A program made the translations under genes and the position numbers. A DNA stretch of 64,000 nt from Hygrophila difformis (taxonomy: Eukaryota; Streptophyta; Magnoliopsida; Lamiales; Acanthaceae): assembly GCA_030278955.1 (NCBI GenBank), contig JAOANR010000001.1:38714890-38778889 (forward strand). The letters are read 5' to 3'. Below are positions 1-9,970 of this stretch, piece after piece; position 1 is the stretch's first letter, and every line of letters begins with the position of its first letter. The notes below the pieces were generated by a model that saw nothing but the letters and a program-made list of their open reading frames with translations, was not told the DNA's origin and searched no databases.

Positions 1-1742
1 GGTGGGCAGGGTTTGACTAGGGAAAATACAGACTCATTAAATGAAAACAGAACACAAATAGGGAAATTTGGTACAGCTGGAATTGGTGTAAGGCGAGACA
101 CACTTGATTACCCCAGCTGAAAACTCGCCTATATAAACCCTCCATCCCTTCCCCAACTTCACCCCAAATCAGTTTCTTTTTCCTAAACTTATTATTTTCT
201 TGCTTAGTTTAGTAGTGTGTTGTAGAATTTTAGATAGCATCGTTAGAAATATTTTAGCATTCAAGGTTTTGAGTGGAATTTTTACTGCAAGTCGAGGAGT
301 TTTAGAGCTAAGTAGGGATTAGTACAGATAGCTAGTCCGTGAGAGTGATCGGGTAAGATTTATTAAATTGCAAAATTTTAGTTATTATTTCCATTAAAAT
401 ATCATTATAGCATACGATGTTAATATTATGATTTTTACTAGTCAAATAGTTGTAAAGGGATATCTGCTCGTAGGCCTGTGCGTGTGTTGAGTTCCATTCT
501 CCCCACGGTGACTGTAAGTAGATTTTTACTCTTTGGAGTAAAGCCAAATTTATTTTAGCTTAAGCATAACTTTTACTACCGCTTTCTTATTTTAAATTTA
601 TGCTTATAGCTCCCTACTGCTTTTGGATTATTGGTATGCCATTTTGCTGTGCTTTACGATACTTGCAATTATTCTCAATGTCCTATGGATTTTTGAGCGC
701 AGCATTGTTACGGGGTTTGGTCCAAGTTTTGGGTCGCTGCTGCCACCTCCGCCGTTTGCCTGTGTTACACGACTTACGGGGACTGATGTAAATCATCCGC
801 CGTTTGCCTGTAATACACGACTTACGGGGACTGATGGAAATCAGCCCGATGCCATTTCTCGATTCAATGTGGTTTGAGGAAATTTCGTACCTCCACCACA
901 ACCCTTGAATGTATGTGAGATTTGGGCCCTACAACGGGGAACCTGCACATCATGTTGGCTGAGGAATTTATTTCTTGGTGACGCATAGTGTCATATTGTC
1001 TCTTCCCGGGATTAGATTTATATGGATTTGTCTGTGCTTAAATTACTTCTCGTTTCAGCATACCATTACCATAATTGTTGTCTTTAAATTATTTCTGCAA
1101 CCCTACCTCCGGGAGTAAACGTCTACTTACTCAGCGATTGTTTTCGCTGACTCTACACTTTTCACCATTTCCTTTCAGGTTTTTGAGATCTGCAAGGCAT
1201 CTTTTGCACGGGCACGGTTTGGGGTATTATTCATGTAAAAATGTATATTTTAAAAAACCCCTTTTTGATAATAATATATTACTTGGCATAGAAAATTATT
1301 TGTGAAGTATGAACAAATATTTGGGTTTTATCCCGTTTATGCAAATATGGTGCCCTACTGTTTTAAACAATGCATTACGCGTTTAACAGTATTATTTTTG
1401 AAGTATGAGATAAACAACCCTTTTTAAAATAAAACTTCCATGGATTTATTCCATTATTATTGTTGCGCGCTTTGAGGAATGTAGTCCTCCGTTTGGTTAC
1501 GCTCTACCAAACCTTTTTATCAAGCTTATTTTATACTTTTCACAGTATGTAAGCTTCTTTGCGAATTATATGCTAGCTTGTCCGGAACGTGGTTAGCATA
1601 TACATTCAATATTGAGTTTTCTGCAATTAGTTATGTTAGCCTTAGCGTATTTTGGACAATCCGGAATACGTGGCGGTAGCACCCCACCCATTGCTCCCGC
1701 TCTTTTCTTCCGCTGCATCCTTAGGGAAAATGGGGGTGTTAC
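1..1742 (+). mobile_element. LTR-like remnant 1 (possible chromovirus-type LTR), 5' end outside window
   Basis: No coding region is visible. A TATA-like stretch lies near 129-137, followed by a pyrimidine-rich leader. The block contains a TTACTCAGCGATT...TCGCTGAC motif near 1127-1150 and ends in GGGGGTGTTACA at about 1731-1742, a terminus typical of some plant gypsy LTRs. The next block (to 3917) has a matching motif order: ACTCAGC...TTTGCTGAC, a pyrimidine tract, then GGTGTTACA. I infer a solo or truncated LTR. No primer-binding site follows the terminus and the 5' end is not in the window, so the lineage is a guess. Confidence 0.35.
749..844. repeat. two-copy 48-bp tandem repeat
   Basis: Two head-to-tail copies (749-796 and 797-844) share the cores CCGCCGTTTGCCTGT and ACACGACTTACGGGGACTGATG and differ at a few bases. 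The repeat lies inside LTR-like remnant 1. Short ORFs run through it on both strands but look like by-products of the repeat. Confidence 0.85.
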
Positions 1743-2194
1743 ATAAACCCTCTTGGAAGCCCCAAACTCTTTACGAAACCCTATGAAATCTCTCTATACA
1801 TCGAAACTCTAATCCCGGAGCCGTCGGAGACACGAAGGCAGGGAGAGGAGACTGAGTTGGACGAAAATCCAAAGACTCCCGTCATCGTGGTAAGATCTGA
1901 TCCCTTCTTTACCATGTTTGATTCGAAAACGAATCCTAATTAAACCTCTTTTCTATTCTAAACCCCGATCCGGACGCGTTGAGGAGAAACGAAGGATCTC
2001 GGAGGGAGAACGAAGAACGTGGAAGCCACGCCTCCGAATCATCGAGCCGAAACATCCGTAAATCTGTAAGTTAACTCTTACATGGTTTTGGGCGAAATTA
2101 AAATACGTTAGATTTAAAGATTCGAATCAAGAACATCAAATCTGTCAACGTAGAATTTTTAACGGTGCAACAGTTTTGACGAATTTTTCCGAAC

Positions 2195-2880
2195 CTTAAA
2201 ACGACTTCAAATGGAAAAACTTAAAACACGAAAAACGTTCCTAAGGCTTAGATCTATCTACTGTAAAATTTTCAGAATTTTTAAAGATGATTTGATATGT
2301 GAAAACCAACCGAAACCGAACTGCTTGAAACTAGATCTTGGAATTCGTGACAGAACTCTAGTTCGAACTTGTTGGTGATTTTTACCTTAGATCCAGATCG
2401 ATCTAGGATTGGCGTTGAACATAAGAATTGTAGATCTATGAGTTTAGAACATCTTTGTAAAATTTTAGAATTTTTTGTTAAGATTTGAACCTCCGAACCT
2501 GAGCCGATCCGATCTGCGTTCGTACCGGAATCAAGAAACTTGAACAAAATTAGTTTCGAACTTGATGACGTTTTTGACATAGGTTCCGGACCGATTTAGA
2601 TCTTTGGCCGAACATGAAAGCTGTAGATAAATGACTTAGATGATCTCTGTAAAATTTCATCAAATTTGGAGTTAGTTTGCTATGGTAGATCTTGAAATCT
2701 TGAAACTGATGTCAGAATTTTCGGACAAGATTAATATCCGGTTAAAGATTGACGTTTTCCACCTACTTCCGTGCTCGGATTGAGAAACTTAAAACATGAA
2801 ACCTGTTCATCTCTGTGTTTTGGAGTTATCGGTAAATTTTCAAAATGATCCGGCTTAAAATGAATTTTTAAATATTTTTG
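2195..2880. repeat. degenerate ~190-bp tandem segments
   Basis: Four paragraphs each contain a variant of GTAGATCTATGA...TCTxTGTAAAATTTTxAxAATTTT, near 2245, 2430, 2620 and 2805, separated by related text about gaining, losing or mutating bases. They appear to be an old tandem duplication inside LTR-like remnant 2. The ORFs across them are not credible genes. Confidence 0.4.
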
Positions 2881-2948
2881 GAGCAAAACAGTGACTAGTG
2901 AAATTATATGTTGAAACGTGTGAAATTTGTGAAACTTGTTTTGACCTT

Positions 2949-3250
2949 GCGGGTTCGATTCCCCAAGGGCGTCCGTGTCCCTGCGGGTTCGATTCCCCAG
3001 GATGTCTGTGTCAAGCCTTGCGGGTTCGATTCCCCAGGGTGTATATTTTCCTGCGGGTTCGATTCCCCAGGATGTCCGTGTCAAACCTTGCGGGTTCGAT
3101 TCCCCAGGGTGTGTCTTTCTGCGGGTTCGATTCCCCAGAATATGTGTTGATTCCTACGGGTTCGATTCCCTAGGATGTATGTGAGTTCTTGCGGGTTCGA
3201 TTCCCCAAGGGCGATTGTCTGTTTTCTTGCGGGTTCGATTCCCCAAGAAT
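2949..3250 (+). repeat. nine-copy minisatellite with core GCGGGTTCGATTCCCC
   Basis: GGTTCGATTCC occurs at 2952, 2986, 3023, 3056, 3093, 3124, 3159, 3194 and 3232, with spacing of 31-38 bp. The core of about 17 bp is almost invariant (unit 7 reads TACGGG...CCCTAG) while the spacers vary. The core equals a perfect RNA polymerase III B-box (T-arm) consensus. No matching A-box or tRNA fold is visible, so this is not a tRNA gene array. All three forward frames are open through the array only because of its periodicity. Confidence 0.9.
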
Positions 3251-3917
3251 AAATTATACTAGATTATATCGAATAAAAGAGGAAGAGTGAAATCCTGAAA
3301 TACTTGAATATTTTCCTTATTTAAATTATGCCTTTAAATTATGTGTTGCGATTATCTTACCATGGAAATTGAATTATGCTCATGTGGAAATCCGTGTTTA
3401 GAATCATGCCATTTAATTATTAGTGGATGAATGAACTAAATTGTATATTACCTATAAGCATGTTTTTACTAAATTTAATTAAAGGCTTTGAAACCTCATA
3501 ATCATGTTTGTGTTAACTTACTCAGCAAGTTTTTGCTGACGCAAACCATCATTATTTCTTTTTCTTTCAGAGTTGAGAATTATGCATCGTCATATGCATA
3601 CACGGGAAGTTTGGGATGATATATTATTTTGAATTTTTGTATTAGACTAGATCTTGCATGAACGGGCCTGTTTAACCCGTGCTTTGGCCATGTTGGCCCT
3701 ATATTTAAATTCCGCTGCATTATATATGTAAATATTATTTTCCGCTGCAACTTTGATGTATTATTTTTAAATTATATATGAATGGGCTGTTTGAATGTTT
3801 TAAATTCTGAAAAACCATAGCCTTGCATCTCTTTAGTGAGCTCGGAGAAACCGTGTCGTGCTAGAGAGGTATGGCGGTGACATCCCGACCTGGGTGACCA
3901 AAAACCAGGGTGTTACA

Positions 3918-4144
3918 ACTACTTAATATAAATTACACCATTATGCTGCTTCTCTCAGAAACACTTTTTCAGCTTTTCGAGGTGCTTTTGTTTTTTTTTT
4001 TTCAAAAGCCAAAACAAATAGTACTTTTTTAATCAAAAGTGGTTTTGGCAGAAGCAAAAATCAAAAACACTTGAAAAAAAGTCATTCCAAACGCCCCTAA
4101 CTCCAAATATTATGGTATGAATTTTTCTGACTAGATATTATATA
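3918..4144. other. non-coding stretch with poly-T and imperfect inverted repeats
   Basis: No gene is visible. The text has a T-rich run near 3989-4002 and partly self-complementary AAAGC/GCTTTT segments, and it ends in ATTCCAAACGCCCC, a phrase seen at the ends of some plant MITEs. I cannot define termini or a TSD. Confidence 0.3.
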
Positions 4145-4334
4145 CTCCCACTGTCTCATTTATATTGTCTTGTTACTGTTGGGCACGAGAATTAAGGTAA
4201 AATTGATTTGTGAGTATATGATGGGGTCCACATATGTGTTAGAGGGGAAACTTATTTTTGTTTATAGAAAACAAACATTTATGATGGGACATCCAAAAAT
4301 ATAAAGTAAGATATTAGAGATGAGACGGAGGGGG
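4145..4334. mobile_element. Stowaway-type MITE (degenerate right end)
   Basis: It starts after TA with CTCCCACTGTCTCATTTAT and ends with GAGACGGAGGGGG, the inverted CTCCCTCCGTCTC-type terminus of Stowaway (Tc1/mariner-derived) MITEs. It is about 190 bp with no coding capacity. The right end is slightly altered, so the second TA is not clear. A further GGAGGGAGTA terminus occurs at 5045-5054, so a larger composite (4145-5052) is possible. Confidence 0.5.
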
Positions 4335-4439
4335 GTTCGGTTATGGTGCAAGCATGGAATGCGCAGCATATCAAGGCATCAATCACAACCGTTAATTTAC
4401 ATGCAAGGGTTGTAAATGGAGAAAGGGTAAAGTTGTCAA

Positions 4440-4920
4440 AAATATATATAATGGTCTCGTCGCTGAAATACATATAAGGTTGTAAATGATATATCGCTGA
4501 AATACACACAACTTATCGCTGAAATATGTCAAACCACGGAACTAGAGTTGCAACTTTTACGAAGTCGCTGAAATGCACATCATCCAGTCGCTGAAAAATA
4601 CTATAGCACGTCGCTGAAATATATTATAATAATCGTCGCTGAAATATATTATAATACGTCGCTGAAGTACATAGAAGTCGTCGCTGAAATATGTTAAACA
4701 AAAGAATTAGAGTTGCAACTTTACGAAGTTGCTGAAATGCATATTATTAAGTCGCTAAAAATTACTATAGTACGCCACTAAAATATACTATTATACGTCG
4801 CTGAAATACACAGAAGCCGTCGCTGAAAATACTTTGCATGTCGCTGAAATATATTATAGCTTGTCGCTATTAATCAACTTGTCGCTATTAATCAACATAT
4901 CGCTGAAATGTACTAAACTA
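4440..4920 (+). repeat. CGCTGAAAT repeat array with higher-order duplication
   Basis: About 18 copies of GTCGCTGAAATAY or close variants recur every 15-50 bp, usually 20-24 bp. Two long paragraphs are themselves duplicates: about 4521-4680 and about 4686-4830 both run 'AATATGT(C/T)AAAC...AGAGTTGCAACTTT(T)ACGAAG' and then several units. No ORF or RNA gene is evident. The array lies between a Stowaway-like left end and a second Stowaway-like right end at 5045-5054. Confidence 0.8.
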
Positions 4921-5054
4921 TATTTGGGAGGAATACATTAAATTTACTATTTTACTTTCAAGTTGATCTCAACCATTAGTTTATAAATTAAATGAATGGT
5001 TATATGTATCGCAGCATATCAAGTCGCGGCACCTAACGGATGTCGGAGGGAGTA

Positions 5055-5439
5055 TATAGATTTAAAAGCTAAAAGTAGTAGTATTATGTTTTTGTTATTG
5101 AGGACAAAATGAAGAGGAAAAAGCCAGGAGAGTGGTCATAGTGCGGAGGCGTACGTAGTTACGCAGACCAGCTGAAGCAAGTGTCTGCCGCCGTCGCTGA
5201 CCACGTGGCTTCCATGTCTGTCCACTGCTCTCCACGTGTCTCCTTACATTATACTATTGCTCTCCTGTCTCCTCCTCGAGTGACCTCCACCACTTTCACA
5301 TTTGACATTTCACACACCCTTTACCCTCCGCCTTTCTGCTTTCTCATTCAAACTAATGTGGAATATTTGGGAGTCAGCAGATCCGTTAACAGATAGCAGA
5401 TTTAGAAAGAGAAATGTAACAGAATTTGCTCTTCCAATA
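5055..5439. other. non-coding spacer
   Basis: No supported gene. The only ORFs are of about 71 codons or fewer with no recognisable domain. Base composition is moderately GC-rich near 5140-5290 (CACGTGG and CACGTGTC present), but there is no transcript evidence. Confidence 0.3.
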
Positions 5440-5441
5440 TA

Positions 5442-5924
5442 CTCCCTCCGTCCCACGAAGTTTGACACATATTCCTTTTCTGAGTGTCCCACGAAGTTTG
5501 ACATCTTTCCATTTTAAATAAATTTAATTAATATAAGTTTGATTAGAATTGTAATTATTATCAATCCCATTAAAAGTAATCAGTTTTACTACTATTTTGC
5601 ACAAATTCCAATACAATTTTACTTTCCTACACAAAGTCCATTGTATTTCTTTAATTCTTAATATTTCAAAATTGGTACAGATAAAAATTATATAAAATAT
5701 ATATTCCAAAACTACACGATTAGACGATTCTAACAAGACCATAATTGATTATTTTTCTCTAATTACATCATTACGATAACATTAAGTCAAAGTTAAATAA
5801 TAAACATTATCAAAATTTATTAGAATCTCAAATACAAACACTCACACCACTTTAACTATTAAACCCCACAACCTAAATTACCATGCCCAAAAGAAATGTG
5901 TCAAACTTCGCGGGACGGAGGGAG
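5442..5924. mobile_element. Stowaway-type MITE, ~483 bp
   Basis: It opens CTCCCTCCGTCCCACGAAG and closes CTTCGCGGGACGGAGGGAG. The TIRs are near-complementary for about 19 bp and TA lies on both sides (5440-5441 and 5925-5926). There is no coding capacity. It is the same family as the element at 19749-20230: both share the doubled ACGAAGTTTGA phrase at the left and the CTACACGATTAGACGATTCTAACAAGACC-type interior. Confidence 0.85.
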
Positions 5925-5926
5925 TA

Positions 5927-7306
5927 CTAACAAATATATTTGCTTCTAAATATACTCTATATGTATATCATATTTTATTATTTAATTTAATTTATTTAAA
6001 CAAGATTTAATTAAATTGAACAATAGGGTACAAACATAGCCCATTTAATAAAATAAATTATTAAAAATGTTAAAACAGGAGTCAAAAAGTGGATACAACT
6101 CAACACTAAACTTTTCCTCTGAATTTCCTTTTTCTCTTCATAATAATTTGTAAAACGTCTATTTGTATTTTCTCTTGTACAAAATTATGGGTGCGGACGA
6201 CGTGCGGTGTTAGAATTATGTTTCGCTTTGTTAGTATTTTATTTATCATTCTTCTTTTTTGTCCAATCAAAATCAAATTTAGTAGGAAAATTTCAATCCG
6301 GTTACGGTACAACCCCTTCAAAGGCTTTTATGTACAGACATCACAAAAAATGCATCTCGCATCACATAATATTTCTCTGAGCATCACATTTTTGGCATCA
6401 CACAACACATGTCTCCCAACACACAAAATACACCATTTCATACATCACACATCACAACTCCCACATCACACACATGGTGGCTGCATGTGCATCCACCTGC
6501 ACACTAACACCTTCCGGAAAATTGTATAATTCAAGGTGCCAACTAAATATCAGAATCCAATTTAGGGGGGCGAAAAACAGGGATCTATATTAAGATTCAG
6601 TGAATATTGGTGTCTTGAAGGTGACATGCCAGATTGGAAAATTAGTTAGTTACACAAATGAATCCAAAACAATGTATAGCCCAAATATGGTCCCATTTCA
6701 TTGTACCTCTCCAAGTGGCTGCCCAATTTCGTCCTTCCCAAGATTTCTTCTTCTTAATGGCATAAAAATAAACACCCATCAAACAGGGATTTTTGTGGAC
6801 GACGTCGTTTCAATGATTTAACGAATATTGTGACATTGTCGATCAGCGACTCATTTGGCCTGCTGATGAATTAAACAATAAGCTCGTGCATTTCAACAAT
6901 TAAATAGTTTTAGTCAACTTCATTCACAGTATAATTTACCAATTCTTTAATATAAGTATAGAAAAACCACAAATCATAATATGTTGTGACGTTGACGAAA
7001 TGTGGATCTCTCTGGCCAAAGAGATGTTGTTGCGATGTGTGGACGCTCTATGGCCAAGAAGATGTAATCACTATTATTAGATTACTTAGTCTAATTAATT
7101 TCCTATCTTGGCGGTTGAAAATCACTATAAATAAAGGTGATTGCATTCATTGTAATGGAGATATATACTCAGTTGAATACAAAGCAAAACTTTCACTGCA
7201 TATTACTATATTTTCATTTCTTCTCTTACCGCACTATACATATTTTATCATTACATATATATAATATATTTGTCCTTATATATACAACATAATATCGTTT
7301 CTCTGT
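5927..7306. other. AT-rich non-coding region
   Basis: No gene is supported. 6335-6480 is rich in CATCACA-type phrases resembling 19100-19200, which may mark an unclassified repeat family. The longest ORF (6191-6529, 112 codons) has no recognisable domain and overlaps this low-complexity text. Confidence 0.3.
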
Positions 7307-7308
7307 TA

Positions 7309-7860
7309 CTCCCTCCGTCCCATTCATTGTGTCTCATTTGGATTTTTTACACTATTCATTATATAAGTTTGACCTAACTTTTTGATCTAATTATACAAGA
7401 ATAAATGTATTCGAATGAGAACTTGTTAGATTCATTTTTTCACAAAATTTTAGAATATATATTATAGAATTTTTACTCCTATCAATTTTAAGATATTAAT
7501 GGTTAAACAAATGTATTGGATGGTGTGTTTAAAAATTTTGAAATAGAATTAATGGGAGTGAGAGAGTATCTCATAAAGGAGTGGGGACATTAACTCTATT
7601 GCACAAAAATATCAGTCCCTTTTGTTTACTTGTATAAGTAAAGCATTTAATTTAGTCAACTTGTAAACTTTAGACCGCGCTTATTTAATACTAACCATTA
7701 ATCGACAGTACGAATAGGGTTTGACATTAACTATAGTTCTCACCAATTTGTCAACTTTAAATGTAAAGCTACCTTGTTTGATTCAATATGTTTGTTTGAA
7801 GTGTTGAATTGTCATTTATAATTTCAAATGAAAAAAAAGAAAAAAAAAGTGAGACATAAA
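7309..7860. mobile_element. Stowaway-like left end, truncated or unbounded
   Basis: CTCCCTCCGTCCCATTCATTGTGTCTC begins after TA (7307-7308). No clean inverted partner GGGACGGAGGGAG is seen. AAAGTGAGACATAAA just before the next MITE (7847-7860) may be what is left of the right end. The remainder is AT-rich and non-coding. Confidence 0.4.
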
Positions 7861-7862
7861 TA

Positions 7863-8162
7863 CTCCCTCTGTTCCATTTAACCTGTCTTGTTTCATTTCT
7901 GCACACAATCCAATGCACTTTTTCAACTGTTAATATCTCTCAAAATATGTACAATAAAAATTGTTTAAATTATATATTCTGAAACTACATGATTACACGA
8001 TTCTAACAAGACCAAATTCGATTATTTTTTATCAAATATATACTTGTTATACAGTTGTTGGTATAAATTAAATAATTAATCTAATTTATAAATAAAAACA
8101 AAATTTATTATAATTATCTTTATTTACTTAAAATAATTAAAATAAGCATAATTTTAAGTTAA
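7863..8162. mobile_element. Stowaway-like fragment without right terminus
   Basis: It starts TA/CTCCCTCTGTTCCATTTAACC and shares interior phrases with the 5442 and 19749 elements (ACTACATGATTACACGATTCTAACAAGACC-like). No right TIR is found before the next MITE begins at 8165, so it appears 3'-truncated. Confidence 0.5.
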
Positions 8163-8164
8163 TA

Positions 8165-8426
8165 CTCCCTCCATTTTTGATAAATTGAAATATGTGAATA
8201 GTTTATACTATTTATTAAATACCTTTGATTCATTTTTTAATATAGTAATGTAAGATGAAACATAGTCACATGAGATCTTGTTAGATTCGTCTAATAACGT
8301 AGTTCTATAATATTAAATTTTTATAATTTTTATTTACTTTTATACAATTTGAGATATTAAGCGTTAAAAATGTATATTGAATTGCGTGAAAACATAAATG
8401 TTCCAATTTTTGGAGAATGGAGAGAG
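8165..8426. mobile_element. Stowaway-like MITE, ~262 bp
   Basis: It opens CTCCCTCCATTTTTGATAAATTG and closes CCAATTTTTGGAGAATGGAGAGAG, which are imperfect inverted termini, with TA at 8163-8164 and 8427-8428. It is non-coding and AT-rich inside. Confidence 0.65.
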
Positions 8427-8428
8427 TA

Positions 8429-8725
8429 TATCATGTTAGTTTATGATGATTGTAAATGATAATATTTTATTCGCAATGAAAATATTCTTATAATACTTAA
8501 CTGATGTGGATAGAGTGTTGAATGAATGACCTTTAGTAGGTGCTGATGTGCTGACATGATGATGTAAATGTATTGAGTGCTAATGAAGTGTGTGCTGAGT
8601 ATTTATTGGTGTATGGTTGTATAAAACATTCTTATATACAAAGAACTCATTCAACACATACAAAACGATCCTCCAATAATCCACCTGGAGTTGATTCAAC
8701 TCCCAAACTAAATCCACATGTAATA
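8429..8725. other. non-coding spacer
   Basis: No supported gene. An ORF of 79 codons (8573-8812) runs into the adjacent hAT MITE and is not credible. Nothing else is recognised. Confidence 0.3.
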
Positions 8726-8733
8726 CGGAGTAA

Positions 8734-9302
8734 TAGGGGTGGAGACCATTACCAAAAACTCGGTATACCGAGCTTACCGTATCGAAAATTATCGAAAAAT
8801 ATCAAAATTTAGGTATATCGAAAAATCGGTATGGTAACGGTATGGAGATTACGGAATTTTTCGGCATTTCGGTATACCGTTATACCGAAACATTAATTTT
8901 AATATTATTTTAAATTTTTAATATTTTATCATCGGCATTTCGGTATTTCGGTATTTCGTTATACCGTAATACCTTAAACCCTAAACCCCAACTCTTAAAG
9001 CTCAACCTATCATCGGTATTTCGGAATAGTTCGGAATGGATTTTTAACGGCATATAACACTTTTCGGTAAGTAAAATCTTCGGTATTTTCCGGTAAAAAC
9101 CGAAAATTCGGTACGGTATAATTTTCGGTATGTAAGATTTTCGGTACTTTTCGGTAAAAACTGAAAATTTGACACGCTATAATTTTCGGTATTATAACGG
9201 TATATATTATAGGATACCGAAATTTTCGGTATACCGAAATATTCAGTATCGGTATCGTTATGGTGTTTAACGGTATTTCGGTATGCCTTATTTTGCCACC
9301 TA
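8734..9302. mobile_element. hAT-type MITE with CGGTATACCG subrepeats
   Basis: The element runs from TAGGGGTGGAGACC to TTTTGCCACCTA and is bounded by an exact 8-bp direct repeat CGGAGTAA (8726-8733 and 9303-9310), the TSD length of hAT transposons. The terminal inverted repeats are imperfect. The interior is full of short palindromic phrases (CGGTATACCG, TTTTCGGTA, CGGTATTTCGG) in both orientations. It encodes no transposase; ORFs on the minus strand simply translate the repeats. The same TAGGGGTGG terminus is found on the MITE at 15988. Confidence 0.8.
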
Positions 9303-9310
9303 CGGAGTAA

Positions 9311-9902
9311 CATCCAAAGCAATTTACTTTTGGCATTTAAATTAATTAGTAAAGATAAAGGCAATAGAAGAAGCTTCTATTGATACTAATTGGTACTATA
9401 TAGAGAGCTAAGATATACTCACATTAAATTGCTCGCATATCAAACGAAGAGTGGGTAGGAAGTTTCTATCATTAATATACTCTTATCTCTTCATTGTTAT
9501 AGTAAAAAAGATTTAAAAGAAAAAAAAGTTAAACTTAAAATAAATAAATAAATATATAATGGTGATGATAAGATGTACTCTTCCTCTATATACCCTGTTA
9601 ATCCGTTTATTGTGGCTATTTCATTCCTCCCATATCCTGTAATTTTTTGGTAAGCGGTGACAGTTATGTATTGGCAAATATGTGTGATAGTTTAAGTTAT
9701 ATAAATTATAAAGGGAGGAATAAGGGCTGTAATTTTAACCTAATAATCAAGTGTAAAGCCATAAAAACTGTAAAAATGCAAAATCTTAAAAAATATATAG
9801 TGTATAATAATAATACTACATCCTATCGTATTTACATGTTAGAGTTCGAACACCAAACAAACTAACAAAGGATAATAAAATATATGTAAATTATATTCTA
9901 TG
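9311..9902. other. AT-rich non-coding spacer
   Basis: No gene or repeat is recognised in this roughly 590-bp stretch. It ends at the LINE insertion site. Confidence 0.3.
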
Positions 9903-9921
9903 AATTAATAAACTCTCTAAA
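9903..9921 (+). repeat. LINE target-site duplication, left copy
   Basis: AATTAATAAACTCTCTAAA is identical to 15822-15840 on the other side of the LINE. Confidence 0.95.
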
Positions 9922-9970
9922 GAGATTTGGTTAGGTCAGAAAAAGGCAGAAAAACTACAATTGAGAAAAG

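Larger units (their letters stand above)
1743..3917 (+). mobile_element. LTR-like remnant 2, same type as remnant 1
   Basis: This stretch holds no gene. It contains four loosely similar segments of about 190 bp (2195-2880), the minisatellite at 2949-3250, then ACTCAGCAAG...TTTGCTGAC (about 3519-3541), a pyrimidine-rich tract ending in CAG, and a terminus CCAGGGTGTTACA at about 3905-3917. The same motif order occurs in remnant 1, so I infer a second diverged LTR of related type. No TSD or flanking internal domain is seen, and the left boundary is arbitrary. Confidence 0.35.

Noticed and set aside
2898..3184. Three overlapping forward ORFs of 69-91 codons
   Set aside because: They translate the minisatellite in three frames (RVRFPR, AGSIPQ, CGFDSPG patterns), so the open frames result from the repeat.
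2945..3250. Regular short repeats resembling a CRISPR array
   Set aside because: Eukaryotic context, no cas genes, spacers of about 20 bp that resemble each other, and location in an LTR-like block.
2949..3250. Cluster of tRNA genes
   Set aside because: Only the T-arm B-box is present; there is no A-box, anticodon arm or acceptor pairing at tRNA spacing.
9010..9364. Minus-strand ORFs of 106-108 codons
   Set aside because: They are translations of the CGGTAT/TTTTCGG repeats of the hAT-type MITE.
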